A stretch of DNA of 64,000 nt from Laccaria trichodermophora (Eukaryota > Basidiomycota > Agaricomycetes > Agaricales > Hydnangiaceae), in contig JACTVC010000024.1 in assembly GCA_018417955.1 (NCBI GenBank), forward strand, positions 62,001 through 126,000. Reading direction: 5' to 3'. Below the pieces are notes generated by a model. The model saw only the letters and a list, made by a program, of their open reading frames with translations, made no database searches and was not told the origin of the DNA. Below, piece by piece: positions 33,000-45,072 of this stretch; the stretch's first letter is position 1; each line of letters starts with the position of its first letter. Both the position numbers and the translations under genes were made by a program.

Positions 33000-35510
33000 A
33001 TGCCTCTAGAAAACAAATTTCAAATACTATAAATATACCATGTGTTGTAGAAACCAAGATCAATGTACCTTAGCAGGATGACCACCATTGCGATTGACAG
33101 TTGGTACCAAAATCTGATTCAGAACAAGTTTGTGGAACTGATCAGGGCCAACTGTTGTTTTATAATTAGGGACAGCAAAGTCAGTTTGTACAGCTAATAT
33201 GGGTGAAGGATGGAATCAGTGCTGTTTAAAGAAAAGGAAAAATTGTTGACACACAAGTGATGTTGATGGAGGTAACTTTGCACAAATGATGGTAAATGCT
33301 TTGAGAGAGTGGCCAATGAAATAAACATTGACTGTTGGACTCTTCTCTGCAGAAAACATTTTGTAAGAGATGAATTATGAATTGCTGAGATATCTTACTA
33401 ATATTGTGAGGGTGTATTAGGCAATGCGAAGTATTACTTCTCAAAAAAAATTCCAGATCTTTTAAACCATGGGGCTGGCCTATAAAAAAATGAAACAATC
33501 AAGTTTTGACACAGCATTTGCAAATAATAGCTCACCAATGGTGTGGCTTTGATCTAGAAGGCCCTCCTCTAAATACTTGACGTATAGGTCTTTAGGAACC
33601 TGCACACTGCAACACCAGAAGACATCAACAAATGAATGTAAATATTTCCAATTAGAGTCCTCATTGAACTCAAATGGGTTTTCCTGGTCTACACCACACA
33701 TTGCTGCCATTAGCTTGTAGTATTCTTCTTGGACAAACTGGTTAAGGTAATCTGGAATGCCTTTCAAAATATCAGAAAACCTTGTCTCATCTTCACAAAT
33801 ATGAATTGCAGAAATTGCAGGGTGTACACTAAGATTGGAGCAGACATCATTGCAAGATGGCACCCTGGTCTGGTGAAGGCCGCACCTGAGTTGACAAAGA
33901 TCTCTCTGATCATCAGATGCAGGGGTGCTGGTGCTGGTGCTGGCATCACCTCCATCCTGAAATATATTAAGTGTTCAATTCAAATTAGAAGATTTTGCAT
34001 ACTGGTTTATGTCCTTCAGCTCATCCTGGTACTGTTCATCAGTACTTTACCTTGCTCCACATACTCCAGGTAGACTCCAGGTAGTCCAGGTGATTTTGGT
34101 GGACTCCAGGATTTCACAAAAATAGTCATATTACTACTGAATTTTGTGGAGTCCACCTGGAGTCCACATGAACATTTCACAAGAACCTCAGACTTTTGTA
34201 GTCTATTAGTACCTCCAGTTTATGGTGTATCAGTAAACTGTGTAGTCTAAGTCTGTCTTTTTTGTAATCTATCAGTAAACGTGGTAGTCTATATCTGACT
34301 CTTATAGTAGGGCATGCACCTTCCTTTTTTGGTCATTTTTCCCATGATACAAATAATTGTAGCCCTTTCTTTCAGCTTTCTAAATATACTGAAATCATGT
34401 TATTTGGTTTTGTTTTCATGGAGAAAAACACAAAAAAACAAAAAAAACAAGAATACAACACTTTTAAAAATCTTTTACCTCATATCCCCACATCAGGAGC
34501 ACCTTAGGACATAATTCAACCTGATCTCAGAAGCTACAGTGCAGGGCTACAACTTTCATCTTTCAACATTTTTGGTAATTGGTCATGTGACCACCCTCCT
34601 GGTGACCTATCAGATGAACCTGATATGTAGAATCATACTTGCCTTGTTTTTCTTCACTCTTTCATCAAATTAGATACAATTTCATTTTTGGAATACATAC
34701 AGAGGACCTTGACATGGACCCTGAAAGCAGTGCCTGATGGCAAATACAATATATGCACCATTCCTATTTTTTTCTGATTTTTCTGCAATTTTCTCTTTAG
34801 ACACAGCTAAATTTTGTTTTTTGGACATCTACCTTGGACCCTGACTGAAATCACTACCCAATAAGAATAACCATTGTCCCTATGTTTTTCTGATTTGTTT
34901 CTATATTTTATTACTTTTTCAATTCAGTATAGCCACACCTTCCATATTTGGAAATGCACTCTGGATCCTGAAGAAACACCCAATGCCATCACTAACAGTG
35001 CAATATTATTACTATTAAAAGAAAAGTAATATAAATTCTGAACTAAACCTCCTGGACTCCTGTTGGATTGACATTGCCTCCAGGTAGAATCCACCTGCTA
35101 TCTGGCAGGTGGACTCCACTAACTCCATTTGGTTCATCTGGACTCCATCTGGACTCCTGGTGGAATCCAGGTGCCAAATTGGCTGTGTTCCCAGCCAAAA
35201 ATATGAACTGGACTCCAGGTGGACTCTGGAAAAATCAGCTGGACTCCACTGGAGTCCACCTGGAATATGTGGGGCAAGATAAAGTTCTCCTGTTCATGTT
35301 CTTTTATCATGTTGTTTCTCCAGCTTTTGAGTGCTTTTTCACCAAGATCTTGCTCAACAATCCAATCTGGACCACTTTCAAATTTCTGAAAGAACAGATA
35401 CTATGGCTTGACCAGGAAACTTCAATGAGTGTATGTTTACTGATCAGATTGAAGCTATTCATACCTCAGTCCCAACTTCAAAGTCCTCCTGGGTCCAGGG
35501 CCTAATCCTG
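33000..35510 (-). pseudogene. Unrecognised gene interrupted by a KDZ-type element
   Basis: Minus-strand exons in order: about 35460-35510 (AWTQEDFEVGTE); 35290-35380 continuing at 33990-34039; 33480-33960 in two frames (AAMCGVDQENPFEFNEDSNW, SFVDVFWCCS); and 33075-33200 (TDFAVPNYKTTVGPDQFHK, NQILVPTVNRNGGHPAK). The exon ending at 35290 (DWIVEQDLGEKALKSWRNN) continues in frame at 34039 (DELKDINQYAKS) once the 1250 bp insertion and one duplication copy are left out. An upstream frame change near 33830 breaks it further. I do not recognise the family; a host gene or another element gene are both possible. Confidence 0.45.
34040..35289. mobile_element. Non-autonomous KDZ-type element (1.25 kb)
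   Basis: Flanked by perfect 8-bp duplications CTGTTCAT (34032-34039 and 35290-35297). Ends: CAGTACTTTACCTTGCTCCA on the left and, inverted, GAGAACTTTATCTTGCCCCA on the right, followed inward by GGACTCCA words on both sides. The interior has TTTGTAGTC repeats (34190-34300) and a segment shared with 45.06-46.06 kb. No coding capacity. It sits inside an exon of the unrecognised gene. Confidence 0.85.
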
Positions 35511-35599
35511 CATGTGGGCAAGGCCACAAAAGTCACAGAGGACAAAAACAGACTCCTGGGACACAAATGCTGCCAGAATGCAGATTGTCCAGGGGTAGG

Positions 35600-35720
35600 T
35601 TTAGGTTTCCAATGCAGTACTTATCAGTCTCCAACAGCATCCTGCAGGACTCACCAGATTCCTGAGGACTACACTATAATTTTGGTAAATTTGAGTTAGA
35701 GCAGAAAAATTTGGTCAAGT
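35600..35720 (+). repeat. Possible left terminus of KDZ locus KC
   Basis: GCAGTACTTATCAGTCTCCA followed by CCTGCAGGACT and TTCCTGAGGACTACAC words, which also occur at 59235-59290. It lies about 110-230 bp beyond the end of the KC transposase gene, as expected from K1. Degraded, and no partner found. Confidence 0.35.
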
Positions 35721-35830
35721 CCTCAAGACTACACTTTTCAGCTATTTGTAATCCATTTTTGTGCACTTCTACACTTCTTTAACTATTTGAAATACACTAT
35801 AGTACACTTCTTAAGCTATTTGTATATCAT

Positions 35831-38326
35831 TTAGTTACTTTCTTCCTCCTCAGTTTCTTCATCTAGGCCCAAGTCATTATCTTCAGCCTCACTGGATTCT
35901 TTCTTTTGCTTCTTGATGTCTTGCCTGTTTATAACATACTTTGTGTGATAAAAAAGCATGGCATGTATAAACCAATTAAAGTTGCTTGGTGTCATATGTT
36001 TTGCAATTGATTCACAAGTAGACATAGGTGTCCCTATAGTACCATAAAAGTACAACTTGGTCAATTGTTGTATTCGGTCATAGAACTACCCAAATGGGCC
36101 CAATGAGCAACTAGACTATGGTGCTGTAGATTGGCCCAAAGGTATATAAACACCTAATGGCTATCATTGAAGTCTTGGGGATGTGTGGAATATGTAGAAA
36201 AGAAATCCTGGTATCCATATCAACATCCCAGCACAGAATGTGAAATGTCTGGAGCATCACTTCTGACATCTGGAGGACATGCAAAAATGAATGAGTTTAC
36301 AGAATATAATATCCCATGGACCTGTCTAAATGTGCTGGGGATTGATGAAATGTTGAGGAGAAGATCCCTGGCATCCATATATATGTTCTGGGATAAGAAC
36401 ATCCCATAGGACCATTAGTATTATTTTTGCAGGGACATCAGAAAAAAACATTGCAGTAGCCATATAAATGTCCAAGGGGAATGCAAAAGGTCCAGACCAA
36501 TAAACTGAATATTCACAGGACATTGAAAAGGCAATGTTGGATGTCTGGACAAATGCCCTGAGAAAACAAAATATGTCTGGACCATTAATTTGAATATACA
36601 GAGGACATCCAAAAGCATCCCCATGAATGTTTTGGGAAAATGTGAAATGTCCACACCAATAACCCTGACAGTAGTATAAATGTCCTGGAAAAATGCAAAT
36701 TTGGCAGCATTTGCGTTTGGCCTGACATTTGGGCCCAACTTTCACCCTTAGGTCTCAAGAAACTGGGCCCACCCATGGCCCCATAGTGACGTCCAGAGCA
36801 TTGGGCCCATTTGGGTAGCACTATGACCCATAGGACAATTGTCCATGTTGTACTTTTATGGTTCCATAGTGCAGCTACTGAATGCTCTGATTGATTCAAA
36901 ACCACCAAGCCATGCATTGAGTTGTTCACAGACCTGTCATTATATAGTTAACTGAAGAATCAGATAAGAGGTGAGAATATACCTGAGTATTAAAGGCTCT
37001 ATGTGCAATTGGCTGTCCATCTTTACTCTGCTCTATAATAACCACATTGGGAGATTGGCCATTTGTAGGAGCAGGGTTGCAGTACTTGCAGCAAAGAAAG
37101 TGTTTTTTGCAATGATTTGTGTAATGATAGGAGTCTACAATGAATCGAGTTGTCTTTTTCCAGGTGTTCCAACTTCCATTCACTACAGCAGTTGCCAGAA
37201 CCTGGCAGGCTTTATCAATGCATATATAATCAGGTCAGGATTCCTCAGTTGGAAACACTGATTCTAAGAAATTCAAGATATTTGTGGGAGACTTCTGATG
37301 AATCAAACTTTATCCAAGCAATGACAACTCTACATGGTGCACAGACAGTTTCAACACAGTAGAAACAAGAGGGACTAAAAAGGTTGGATGGTAAAGGAGG
37401 ATCTCTACTTGGATCATCATGGCATTGTGGATTGGGGCCTTTGGCCTTTGGTTGCCATTCATAGTTCTCTCCAGGACGCTGCAACATTCTGAGTTGTATA
37501 TTTTTTATAAGTATTCCATTCACTTTGATGATCAGTACATGCAGAGGTTCCTTCAACTCTTCGATTTGTGCAGTCCTGAACTAGACAATAAAATCCAAGC
37601 TGTAAATGATGCTGATCACAAAGTGATCCACCTCTTGAGTTAGAAAGATCATTTGAGCAGTTATCATATGCACAATGTGTAGGACCCATTACAATGCTAT
37701 CCAAGACTGCCATTTTTACAAATTTCTTATCTACATCCATCACATTACTGTCACTGCTATCACTATCTGATGTAGTGGGTACTTGTGCAGATGTTTCACC
37801 AACATGCTGATAAATTTGAGTATATTCATCACAAGAGTGTTTATCAGCTGCTCATATGATGCCATTTTCTCCCAAAAGTGAGAAAGCCTCTGCAGTAACT
37901 TCCTTGATATTGAGTGCATCATTAAGTTCTGTCAAGTTTTCCAGCAATCAATTTGATTTGACATTGTTTCCCATCTTGTTCCCAGAGAGACTCTGAGTAT
38001 TCATAGTTAGAGAAGAGTGATGAAGTGCATTTTTTGCCCAGTTTGTCACTTAAAGCATTTACAAGAGCAATAATCCAACCTGATGTTTGAATCTTGTTTT
38101 CTCCAATCTCTGTTGGATGCTGTTGGCAAAAATGCAGATTCAGCAAATCAGAGTTTTCTGTCAATGAGAACAAGATTGCTAACACAGTTGCCAATGTAAC
38201 ACTAGAACCAAATGTAGTAGTTACTGCTTGACTGAAGTCCGTAAACAGAATGTATGGAAAGTAACTCTGGCTAGGTACTGCAGAAACAGGTAATGCCATA
38301 TAAAGGCAGAGAAATAACCAGATCAA
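35831..38326 (-). pseudogene. CxC6-type KDZ transposase gene of locus KC
   Basis: Homologue of the K1 gene. The leader (MIWLFLCLYMALPVSAV) and N-terminal block lie at 37940-38326. An internal deletion of roughly 190 codons, removing CxC5, joins this to 37922. Then come CxC6 (HCAYDNCSNDLSNSRGG..CLVQDC), FYCVETVCAPCRVVIAW (37245-37460), a one-base frameshift near 37310, YICIDKACQVL, FIVDSYHYTNH, and after an intron the NAWLGGFESI block. Two TGA stops (37852-37854, 37235-37237) replace expected Arg codons. An 876 bp element splits the last exon at 36014-36889. The acidic tail ends at 35831. Clearly dead, but the catalytic residues are still readable. Confidence 0.8.
36014..36889. mobile_element. 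Non-autonomous 876 bp element inserted in the KC gene
   Basis: Perfect 8-bp duplications ATTGATTC at 36006-36013 and 36890-36897. Inverted ends share TAGGTGTCCCTATAG-like sequence and ACCATAAAAGTACAAC, then ACCCAAATGGGCCCAATG. The interior is degenerate repeats of about 100 bp with GGACAT and AATGTCC words. Omitting the element and one copy of the duplication rejoins the coding frame of the surrounding exon and matches the K1 paralogue. Its ends differ from the ACTTTACACTCCC type, so it is a separate family; part of its TIR recurs at 17403-17450. Confidence 0.85.
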
Positions 38327-38340
38327 AGTTGGAGATTGTA

Positions 38341-39925
38341 ATAAACAATGACAACACTAAGCTAGCCACTAACTCCAGTGGCCCAAACAGTGTGGGAAAC
38401 AGTTCCTGACCTAAATGTGCACTGTGCCTGACATTAGGTGTGGCAGAAAAAAGTGTAACGCTTTTCCCAATAAGGAAATAGTGCAGACATTGTCATGAAC
38501 AATGACAACACCAAGCTAGCCACTAACTCCAGTGGCCCAAAGAGCATGGGAAACAGTTCCCAGCCTAACTGCACACTGTGCCTGACATTAGGTGTGGCAG
38601 AAAAAAGTGTAATGCTTGTCCCAATTAGGAAATAGTACACACATCAAAGCAGACACTACACAATTTTAGCCTCACTTCAGTCAAAGCTATTGGTAAATAT
38701 ATGTAAACAAACTTCGAAATGAGGGTTTTCTGCCTTCCTCTGCCTAAACAAAAATAGATTATGGTTCCTGATAACATGGTATGGTATGAGGGTGCATGGT
38801 ATGGTATGGTATGGGAGTGTGATACCATGGTATGGTATGTTATGGGATTGCCATATCATGGTATGGTATGAGGGTGTAATACCATGGTATGGTATGTTAT
38901 GGGAGTGCAATACCATGGTATGGTATGGTATGAGAGTGCAACATGGGATTACAATACCATGGTATAATATTTTGATAATGAAGACTCTGACAAGACTTTG
39001 GATTGGACAGATTCACTCAGCTTCAATAAATTGGACCAAATATTATGCAAAGAAGACTTTGGCCAAACACTCAGGACAACAATACTTGATTCCAACATAT
39101 GTAGTTTTTAAGAAAATTGAGATTATATGATGGTGTTGTTGGCCATACTATATGTGTATGCTATGTACGTAGACAGGACTGTCTGATTGGCCCTACTGGG
39201 CAAAATATATTTAACCTATTATTGAAATATTAATGGCTTTTCAGGAGTGAAAAAACCCTCAATTGAACTGATTTTTAAAGGTTGGAGTTGACTATCTGGC
39301 CTCCACTTGGAATTGGAAATATTAGCAAAAACCTGAAAGCCTTTCCACTTTTCTTTTCTTCTCTATGACCACTTCATCACAATAGATGTGGTTTTGTTTG
39401 ATTTGGATGAATATTGTTCTAATAGACAGGATTGGGAAAGATATGTATCATTAAATGGCTTTGGGTGCATGTGAAAGCTGGGATAAAGCTTATTTAAACT
39501 CATTTTCAATAGATGGTTTGGACTATCTGGCCTCAATTTGTAGCCTAATATCTCAGGAAAAACCTGGAGAACCACCCCACAAAAAATGGCACCCAATGGA
39601 CCAGTATTGCAGCCTGCAGAAATAATTTATATATTTTGGAAAAGGACCCCAGACACCCTATGTCAGCTTTGGTATGATGGTATGAAGTGACATTATACCA
39701 TCTGGTATGGTATAACAGGACATGGTATGGTATGGTGACATGGTATTCATATGGTATGGTAACTTGGTATTGGTATGAGTGAGATATGGTATGAGTTCCC
39801 CATTCCATGGTACCATGGTATTGGTATGGTGCTCACATACCACTCTGGAATGGGTACCATTGAGGTACCCTTAAATCAAAGAATTCATATACCTCATAGG
39901 TACCCTAAAATGGGTGACTGAAGTG
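38341..39925 (-). mobile_element. Terminal arm C (CACTTCAGTCACCC family, inverted relative to B)
   Basis: Reading leftward from 39925 it begins CACTTCAGTCACCCATTTTA and is collinear with arm B: minisatellite 39690-39845, a spacer of about 700 bp, minisatellite 38779-38960, then the tandem duplication 38341-38640. It abuts the start of the KC transposase gene. The GGAGTCCA-like words immediately outside (39926-40080) belong to a neighbouring element. Confidence 0.6.
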
Positions 39926-40870
39926 CTCCAGTAGGATTCCCACTGGATTTCAACAATTCTTCCAAAAGAGGCATTTTCCACCTATTGGACTCCTACTGGA
40001 CTCCAACTAGACTCCAACTGAACTTAGACAAAAAAAATCCAATGCTTCAGTTGGATTCCTACTGGAGTATCATGCATTCTATCAATTTTTGAATCAGTCA
40101 GTCAGGCCTTTTAACACCTTAAAATTTCATACCAAACTTCCATATAAACATAGATATTATATTGATAACTATATACAAAAGTATTTAATGTGGTCAGGGA
40201 GGGGAAGGGGGGAAGTGGTGGGGGGTGATGAAGGGGGGGAGAGTGAGGGAGGGGGATGGGATGGGATGGGAGAGGGAGGGGATGGGATGGAAGGGAGGTG
40301 GGAGTGATGCAGGGGGGGGAGAGGAGGGATGGAGGGGGGAGACAGGTGGGGTTCATTCTCATCCATGGGCGGTCGTCCTTGTGTGTGGGTGTTCTCGTGC
40401 ATGGGTGTTCTCGTCCATGGGCAGTCGTTCTTGTGGGTGGTCATTGTTGTGCGTCGGCACAGTTGTTGTTGTACATGGGCGGCCATTGTTGGGCATCGGT
40501 GCAGTCATTGTTGTGTGTTGGCATGGTCGTTGTTGTATGCAGGTGGCCATTCTCATACGTGGGCAGTTGTTGTTGTTGTTGTATCGTGTTGTCGTCGCAC
40601 TGTCGTGCCATGTCTGGGGTGGTCTGCTGTTGTCCGTTTCCGTGGGCAGTCGTTTTTGTGGGTGGGTGGTTGTTTTCCTTTGTGGGTGCTTGTCTTCATA
40701 CCTGGGTGCCCTTTTCCTTCCCCTTTGCTGTTTGTTGTCTTGTGTGGTTTTGCAAAGCGCGTGTCAATGGGCACGGTGTTTGTTGACAGATGGTGAGGGC
40801 AGTGGATGGATGGTGGTGGATGTCAAAGCCTTGTTGATGGGTGGTGGTGATGTGGAAGGATCTGGGTTGA
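39926..40870 (+). repeat. Degraded non-autonomous KDZ-type element
   Basis: Subterminal CCTACTGGACTCC words (39926-40070), AT-rich part, purine-rich GGGAGG block (40190-40350), then a GTTGTTGTGGGTG block to about 40870. This is the same order as in 22201-23883. The left terminus is missing, apparently replaced by arm C. Long frames in it are artefacts of base composition. Confidence 0.55.
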
Positions 40871-41300
40871 GGGTTTGGGCAAATTCCCACTTGCGGAATT
40901 TGCAAAGAACATTTTATGACTGGACATTTTAATCTTTCCCATTCTAATATGTTCTTCTCTGTGAGAACAATTCCTCATGAAATGCCCCAATTCTTCACAG
41001 TACCAGCAGCCATCTGAACCCATTTTCCAAGTAGGCTGTGTCTGCCTCATGGTTGGTGCTGAGGTGACATGCTGGGTCATTAGAGTCTCTGTTAACTTAT
41101 TCATCTCTTGTCTAGATGCTTGGAAGGCACTCATTTGTGCTTTTTCGCTTGAAGTGATTTTATCCATAAGCAATGCAAGCAGGAGCAGAGATTGTGCAAG
41201 AGATATCTGAAGCATCAACGATCTCTGCTAGATACTGGCTGAAACTCTCTCCCTCTCTCTCTTTGGACTGAGATCCAACTCAGATCATAGCTGATCACAG
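40870..41300 (-). pseudogene. Ty3/gypsy gag fragment
   Basis: The minus-strand frame contains a CCHC zinc knuckle (CWYCEELGHFMRNC, CX2CX4HX4C) followed by a basic stretch. It closely resembles the knuckle of the gypsy element at 46.3-52.8 kb. Upstream is a helical segment (MDKITSSEKAQMSAFQASRQ). Downstream it runs into low-complexity DNA. Nothing else of the element is present, so it is a small relic. Confidence 0.7.
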
Positions 41301-41675
41301 CTTGGTCTTCACACCATTGTCATTTCAGCTTGCCATATGACTTTCATCAACAGCTCCCCACATTTAACACACAGATACTGTGGTGCACTATCCATGAAGT
41401 CCATCCCCATTGGGACATAAAACACAACAACACTAAATGGTAACCAATAGAACACTATGTCAGGTGATGGTTTCACACATGGTAGAGCCCATGAAATGAA
41501 TTGTGAGGTAATCTCTTTCTTGTATGGTATGACAATTGGATAACTTGAATCTAGCTATTAACACATAGTTCTAGTATGTAAGTCTTGAATAAATGAAGTG
41601 TGGAGTAGTTAATATACACACAATAGTTTAGTTAATATTTCAGCTCAGAGTGAATTCTTACTTTGCTGCATAAAC
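41301..41675. other. Short spacer
   Basis: AT-rich, no gene, repeat or element end recognised. Confidence 0.4.
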
Positions 41676-41760
41676 ATGTAAGAGGGCCAGAGAACCAACA
41701 CTCAACCATTACACCAGAAGGCAGATAGCTGAACAGTTAATTGTTTAGCCACTTGGCTCT
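41676..41760 (-). other. tRNA-like sequence
   Basis: On the minus strand GCCTTCTGGTGTAATGGTTG resembles the 5' half of a tRNA and is similar to the module at 30940 (GCCTTCGTGGTGTAGTGG). A second A-box-like stretch (AGCCAAGTGGCTAAAC) lies just upstream. No intact cloverleaf. No KDZ-type terminus is seen beside it. Confidence 0.35.
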
Positions 41761-41989
41761 ATATATGGGGTTGGGTCCTGGTCCCCTAGGTTGTGGCACA
41801 GTAAGTAAGCTGACCAGGATTACAAAACACTGGGCAAATATGCAGACATACTTCTTTGACAGCAACAGCTTTGCATTTGTTTAAATGGAAGTGCATATTT
41901 CACCCTAGGCCTTTGTACGCACATACTTAGACGGGCCACAACTTTCATCAGAACTTACCTCACTTCTTCTGCGTGGCGTCGGAATAGCC

Positions 41990-43187
41990 ATGCAGGAAGG
42001 GGTGAAACAAGGGGTGAAAGAGGCTTTAGAGACAATAGCGTCACCATCAAAGGCAACACCATCAAAGAAATCACCCACTAAGAGGTCAGCCTCCCACCGA
42101 AACAGTGAACCAATGTCCCATGACGGAAGTTCTGAATCTTCTGCCGACGACGACGACTTCATCTCCGCAAGAAAACCAACTGGTGAGAAGACTGATGAAG
42201 AGAAATCATTTCATGTAAGCATCTATGGTATATGCATGACCAGATCCTGATGTCAGTATCGCTAGACCATCCTGACAGATTATTTGAAGGCAAAGAGCCT
42301 CTGGAATACACATGCCAGTAAGACCGCAGACCGGTGCTTGGTTAACGACTTCGAAAACGACAACAATGACGGTCCCACCCTCGATGATCCTATCTTTGAC
42401 TGGTCTTCGAAGATGAGCAGCATGTGGAACGACCAGCTACTCTACCATATGGTGGTCGACATCATTTCGAAAATCAGAGGCACTGAAGATTTGACCTTCC
42501 CACACCAATTCAAGGACATCGGCTTTGTAAAGCGGGTCCTCATCACCAAACTCCATCGCACGTGTTACAAGTATCAGAATTCAATCGCTCCAGCTCATGG
42601 AGATCCCGAAACCACCGAACAAAAGCAGATAAGGGTTGAAGCTGAAAGGCTGGATGAAGAACGGGCAAACCGGCGGCGCACTCACCGTTTAAATGTGAGC
42701 ACTCTCGGTATCTTATCGTGGGTCGCTTCTCATCACCTCTCAGACCTTCAAACGGTGTAAAGCCATCATTCAGGCCAGATCTCATGAAGATAAAAGCTTC
42801 TGGAGGCATGTCGAGGAGGTCCTAGTCGAACTCGGAAATGCAGGAATGAGTTCCGATGAAACAGACAAAGAAGACGACGGCCGTTCTTCCAAAGTTGTCC
42901 GCTGCGTTCCTAAGTTTTGGCTGGATGACCAAGTGTCACTGCTGTGGGATGCTGTTGAACGTTACGGGAAAGGCCTCAAGCGACAGCACCCTGGTAATGC
43001 ACCAATCACACGCCTTCGGGAGGCAAGTATGTTAGTCGATACAGCTTATACTAAACTCCCTCAGGCGGCTGCTGGGTTACCTACAAACTACTACAACGAC
43101 TTGTGGTGGAAGTCTATGAGCAAATCAAGACAGCAGAAGCTCAAGGCAAAACCTCCAAAAGCGTTGCCATCCTTCGTAAGCGTTTAG
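41990..43187 (+). pseudogene. Unnamed accessory gene of a CACTA-type element
   Basis: Exons: about 41990-42213 (basic Ser/Lys-rich, then acidic), 42284-42698 (DNDGPTLDDPIFDWSSKMSS and a helical region), and about 42755-43187 (MSSDETDKEDDG, then VVRCVPKFWLDDQVSLLWD and GLPTNYYNDLWWKSM). Between exons 1 and 2 the frame shifts twice, so the copy is damaged. The family is common in basidiomycete genomes next to transposons, in my recollection, but has no known function. It converges with the Tnp2-like fragment at 43383-44165, and both are much richer in CpG than their surroundings, so I group them as one insertion. Confidence 0.45.
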
Positions 43188-43382
43188 TTTTCACACATAT
43201 ATCCTCCCTAATATTTTCTTATAGGACCATCTCCAGCGTAGTTGATCTCCCTCCTTGTTACGGTGGAACTTCTTGTATAATACGTACAGTAAACTCTGTA
43301 CAATAAAGGTTTGAATGTGTGTTCGATAATGGACCAAGTGCACATTCAGAAATCCTGATTTTACAGTAAGTCAACAATGGCC

Positions 43383-44165
43383 TCAAATAGAAAGGAACCG
43401 ATGTACCTCAATAAGAGGGCGAAGAACAACTTTGTTGTGTGCCCACTGTCGTCGATTCACAGTGTATATCTTCTGTGTGACTGGCACAATTTCAACTTGA
43501 AGGCTCCTCTCTTGCGACCAAATTCCCACTCCAAAATCAATGTAACTTTTGAAAGTTGAGTCTTCCACTTCTCGATATCTATGAACAGTGATAAAAATTT
43601 GACCTCCTCTTGATACAGGTGAGAAGATTTGCCGAATAACTGCTGGGACGAGAGTTTGTTGATTTGGTGGTTGATAAAAGATGATGCTGTTTCGGGGAGT
43701 TGTGTTCTCCATAGCGAACCCTCGACCATTGATATCGTAACGTGCGTATTGAATCACTCGTTTCGGTTGCTTCTCTTTTGTATAAAGCTCGAATGGGCAG
43801 TGGACGTCTTCCTCAAGATCGACCTCCTTGACCTTGACCTTCTTAGCGTGCTCCTCTTGATCTAAAGTGTGAATATCGTGCATCAAGGTACCGATCTTGG
43901 AATTCGGAAAGCACTCGTGAAGAATGGGTACACATTTTTCAAGCACTTTGGGACACCCTGGGCGTTCAACCAGGACCTTCAGCTGGCTTGCTGCACAGAA
44001 TGATTTCAAAGTCGTTGCCTCAAGTTCTCCTGTGTGGAACAGCGGATAGTTAATGTATGGGTCATTTCAAACAATAAAGATTGAACTAACCAATTTTATA
44101 GTTGTTGTTGACCTTCTGTAGGATGCCAATCAATCTTTCAAAAGGAAACATCCACCTTTACGCTA
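43383..44165 (-). pseudogene. Tnp2/CACTA (CMC) transposase C-terminal fragment
   Basis: Two exons: about 44098-44165 (RWMFPFERLIGILQKVNNNY) and 43383-44033 (GELEATTLKSFCAAS then CPKVLEKCVPIL, RYDINGRGFAM and IDFGVGIW). The PFERLIG..GELE..LKSF pattern is characteristic of the C-terminal region of CACTA Tnp2-type transposases. The catalytic domain upstream is missing and is replaced by the minisatellite from about 44270. The frame shown is open, so the fragment is fairly young. Confidence 0.65.
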
Positions 44166-44269
44166 AACGATCGATGATAGGCTCACTCCAGAGTGGTAGC
44201 TACCACTTTAATCATAAACCATAGGCAAGTGCCTGCACAGGCATTTATTTGCAGCCAAGTAAAAGTATG

Positions 44270-45072
44270 AAATGAAATTCTAGCCATTTCATTTCTGCCT
44301 AGGCCTATATTTCATTGCTTTCCTAGTGCGATGTTTTAGCCATTTCATTTCATTCTGGCCTATATTTCATTGCCTGCCCAGTCTCATGTTTTGGCCATTT
44401 CATTTCTACCTAAGCACATATTTCATTGCTTGCCTAATGCGATATTTTACTCATTTCATTGCTGCCCAGGCCTGTATTTCATTGCTTGCCTAGTGCGATA
44501 TTTTACCCATTTCATTGGTACCCAGGCCTATATTTCATTGCTTGCCTACTTTGATGTTTTAGCCATTTCATTGCTACCCAGGCCTATATTTCATTGCTTG
44601 CCTAGTGTGATATTTTGCCCATTTCATTGCTGCCCAGGCCTATATTTCATTGCTTGCCTAGTGCGATATTTCACCCATTTCATTGGTACCCAGGCCTATA
44701 TTTCATTGCTTGCCTACTTTGATGTTTTAGCCATTTCATTGCTACCCAGGCCTATATTTCATTGCTTGCCTAGTGCGATATTTTACCCATTTCATTGGTA
44801 CCCAGGCCTATATTTCATTGCTACCCAGCCAATATTTCATTGCTACCCAGGCCTATATTTCATTGCTTGCCTAGTGTGATATTTTACTTATTTCATTGCT
44901 GCCCAGGCCTATATTTCATTGGTACCCAGGCCTATATTTCATTGTTTGCCTAGTGCAATATTTTACTTATTTCATTGCTGCCCAGGCACATATTTCATTG
45001 CTTGCCTAGTGCAATATTTTACCCATTTCATTGTTACCCAGGCCTATATTTCATTGCTTGCCCAGGGTCCAT
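44270..45072. repeat. 56-bp minisatellite with a 168-bp higher-order period
   Basis: About 15 copies of a 56-bp unit containing CCCAGGCCTATATTTCATTG, then CTTGCCTAGTGCGATATTTT. Variants TAGTGCG, TACTTTG and TAGTGTG recur in order every three units (for example 44512 and 44680). Since 168 is a multiple of 3, it yields long periodic reading frames that are not evidence of a protein. Confidence 0.9.

Noticed and set aside
23604..41760. Functional tRNA genes
   Set aside because: A/B boxes are visible but acceptor and anticodon stems do not pair; better described as tRNA-like modules.
44270..45072. CRISPR-like array
   Set aside because: Units are contiguous tandem repeats without unique spacers, in a eukaryotic context.
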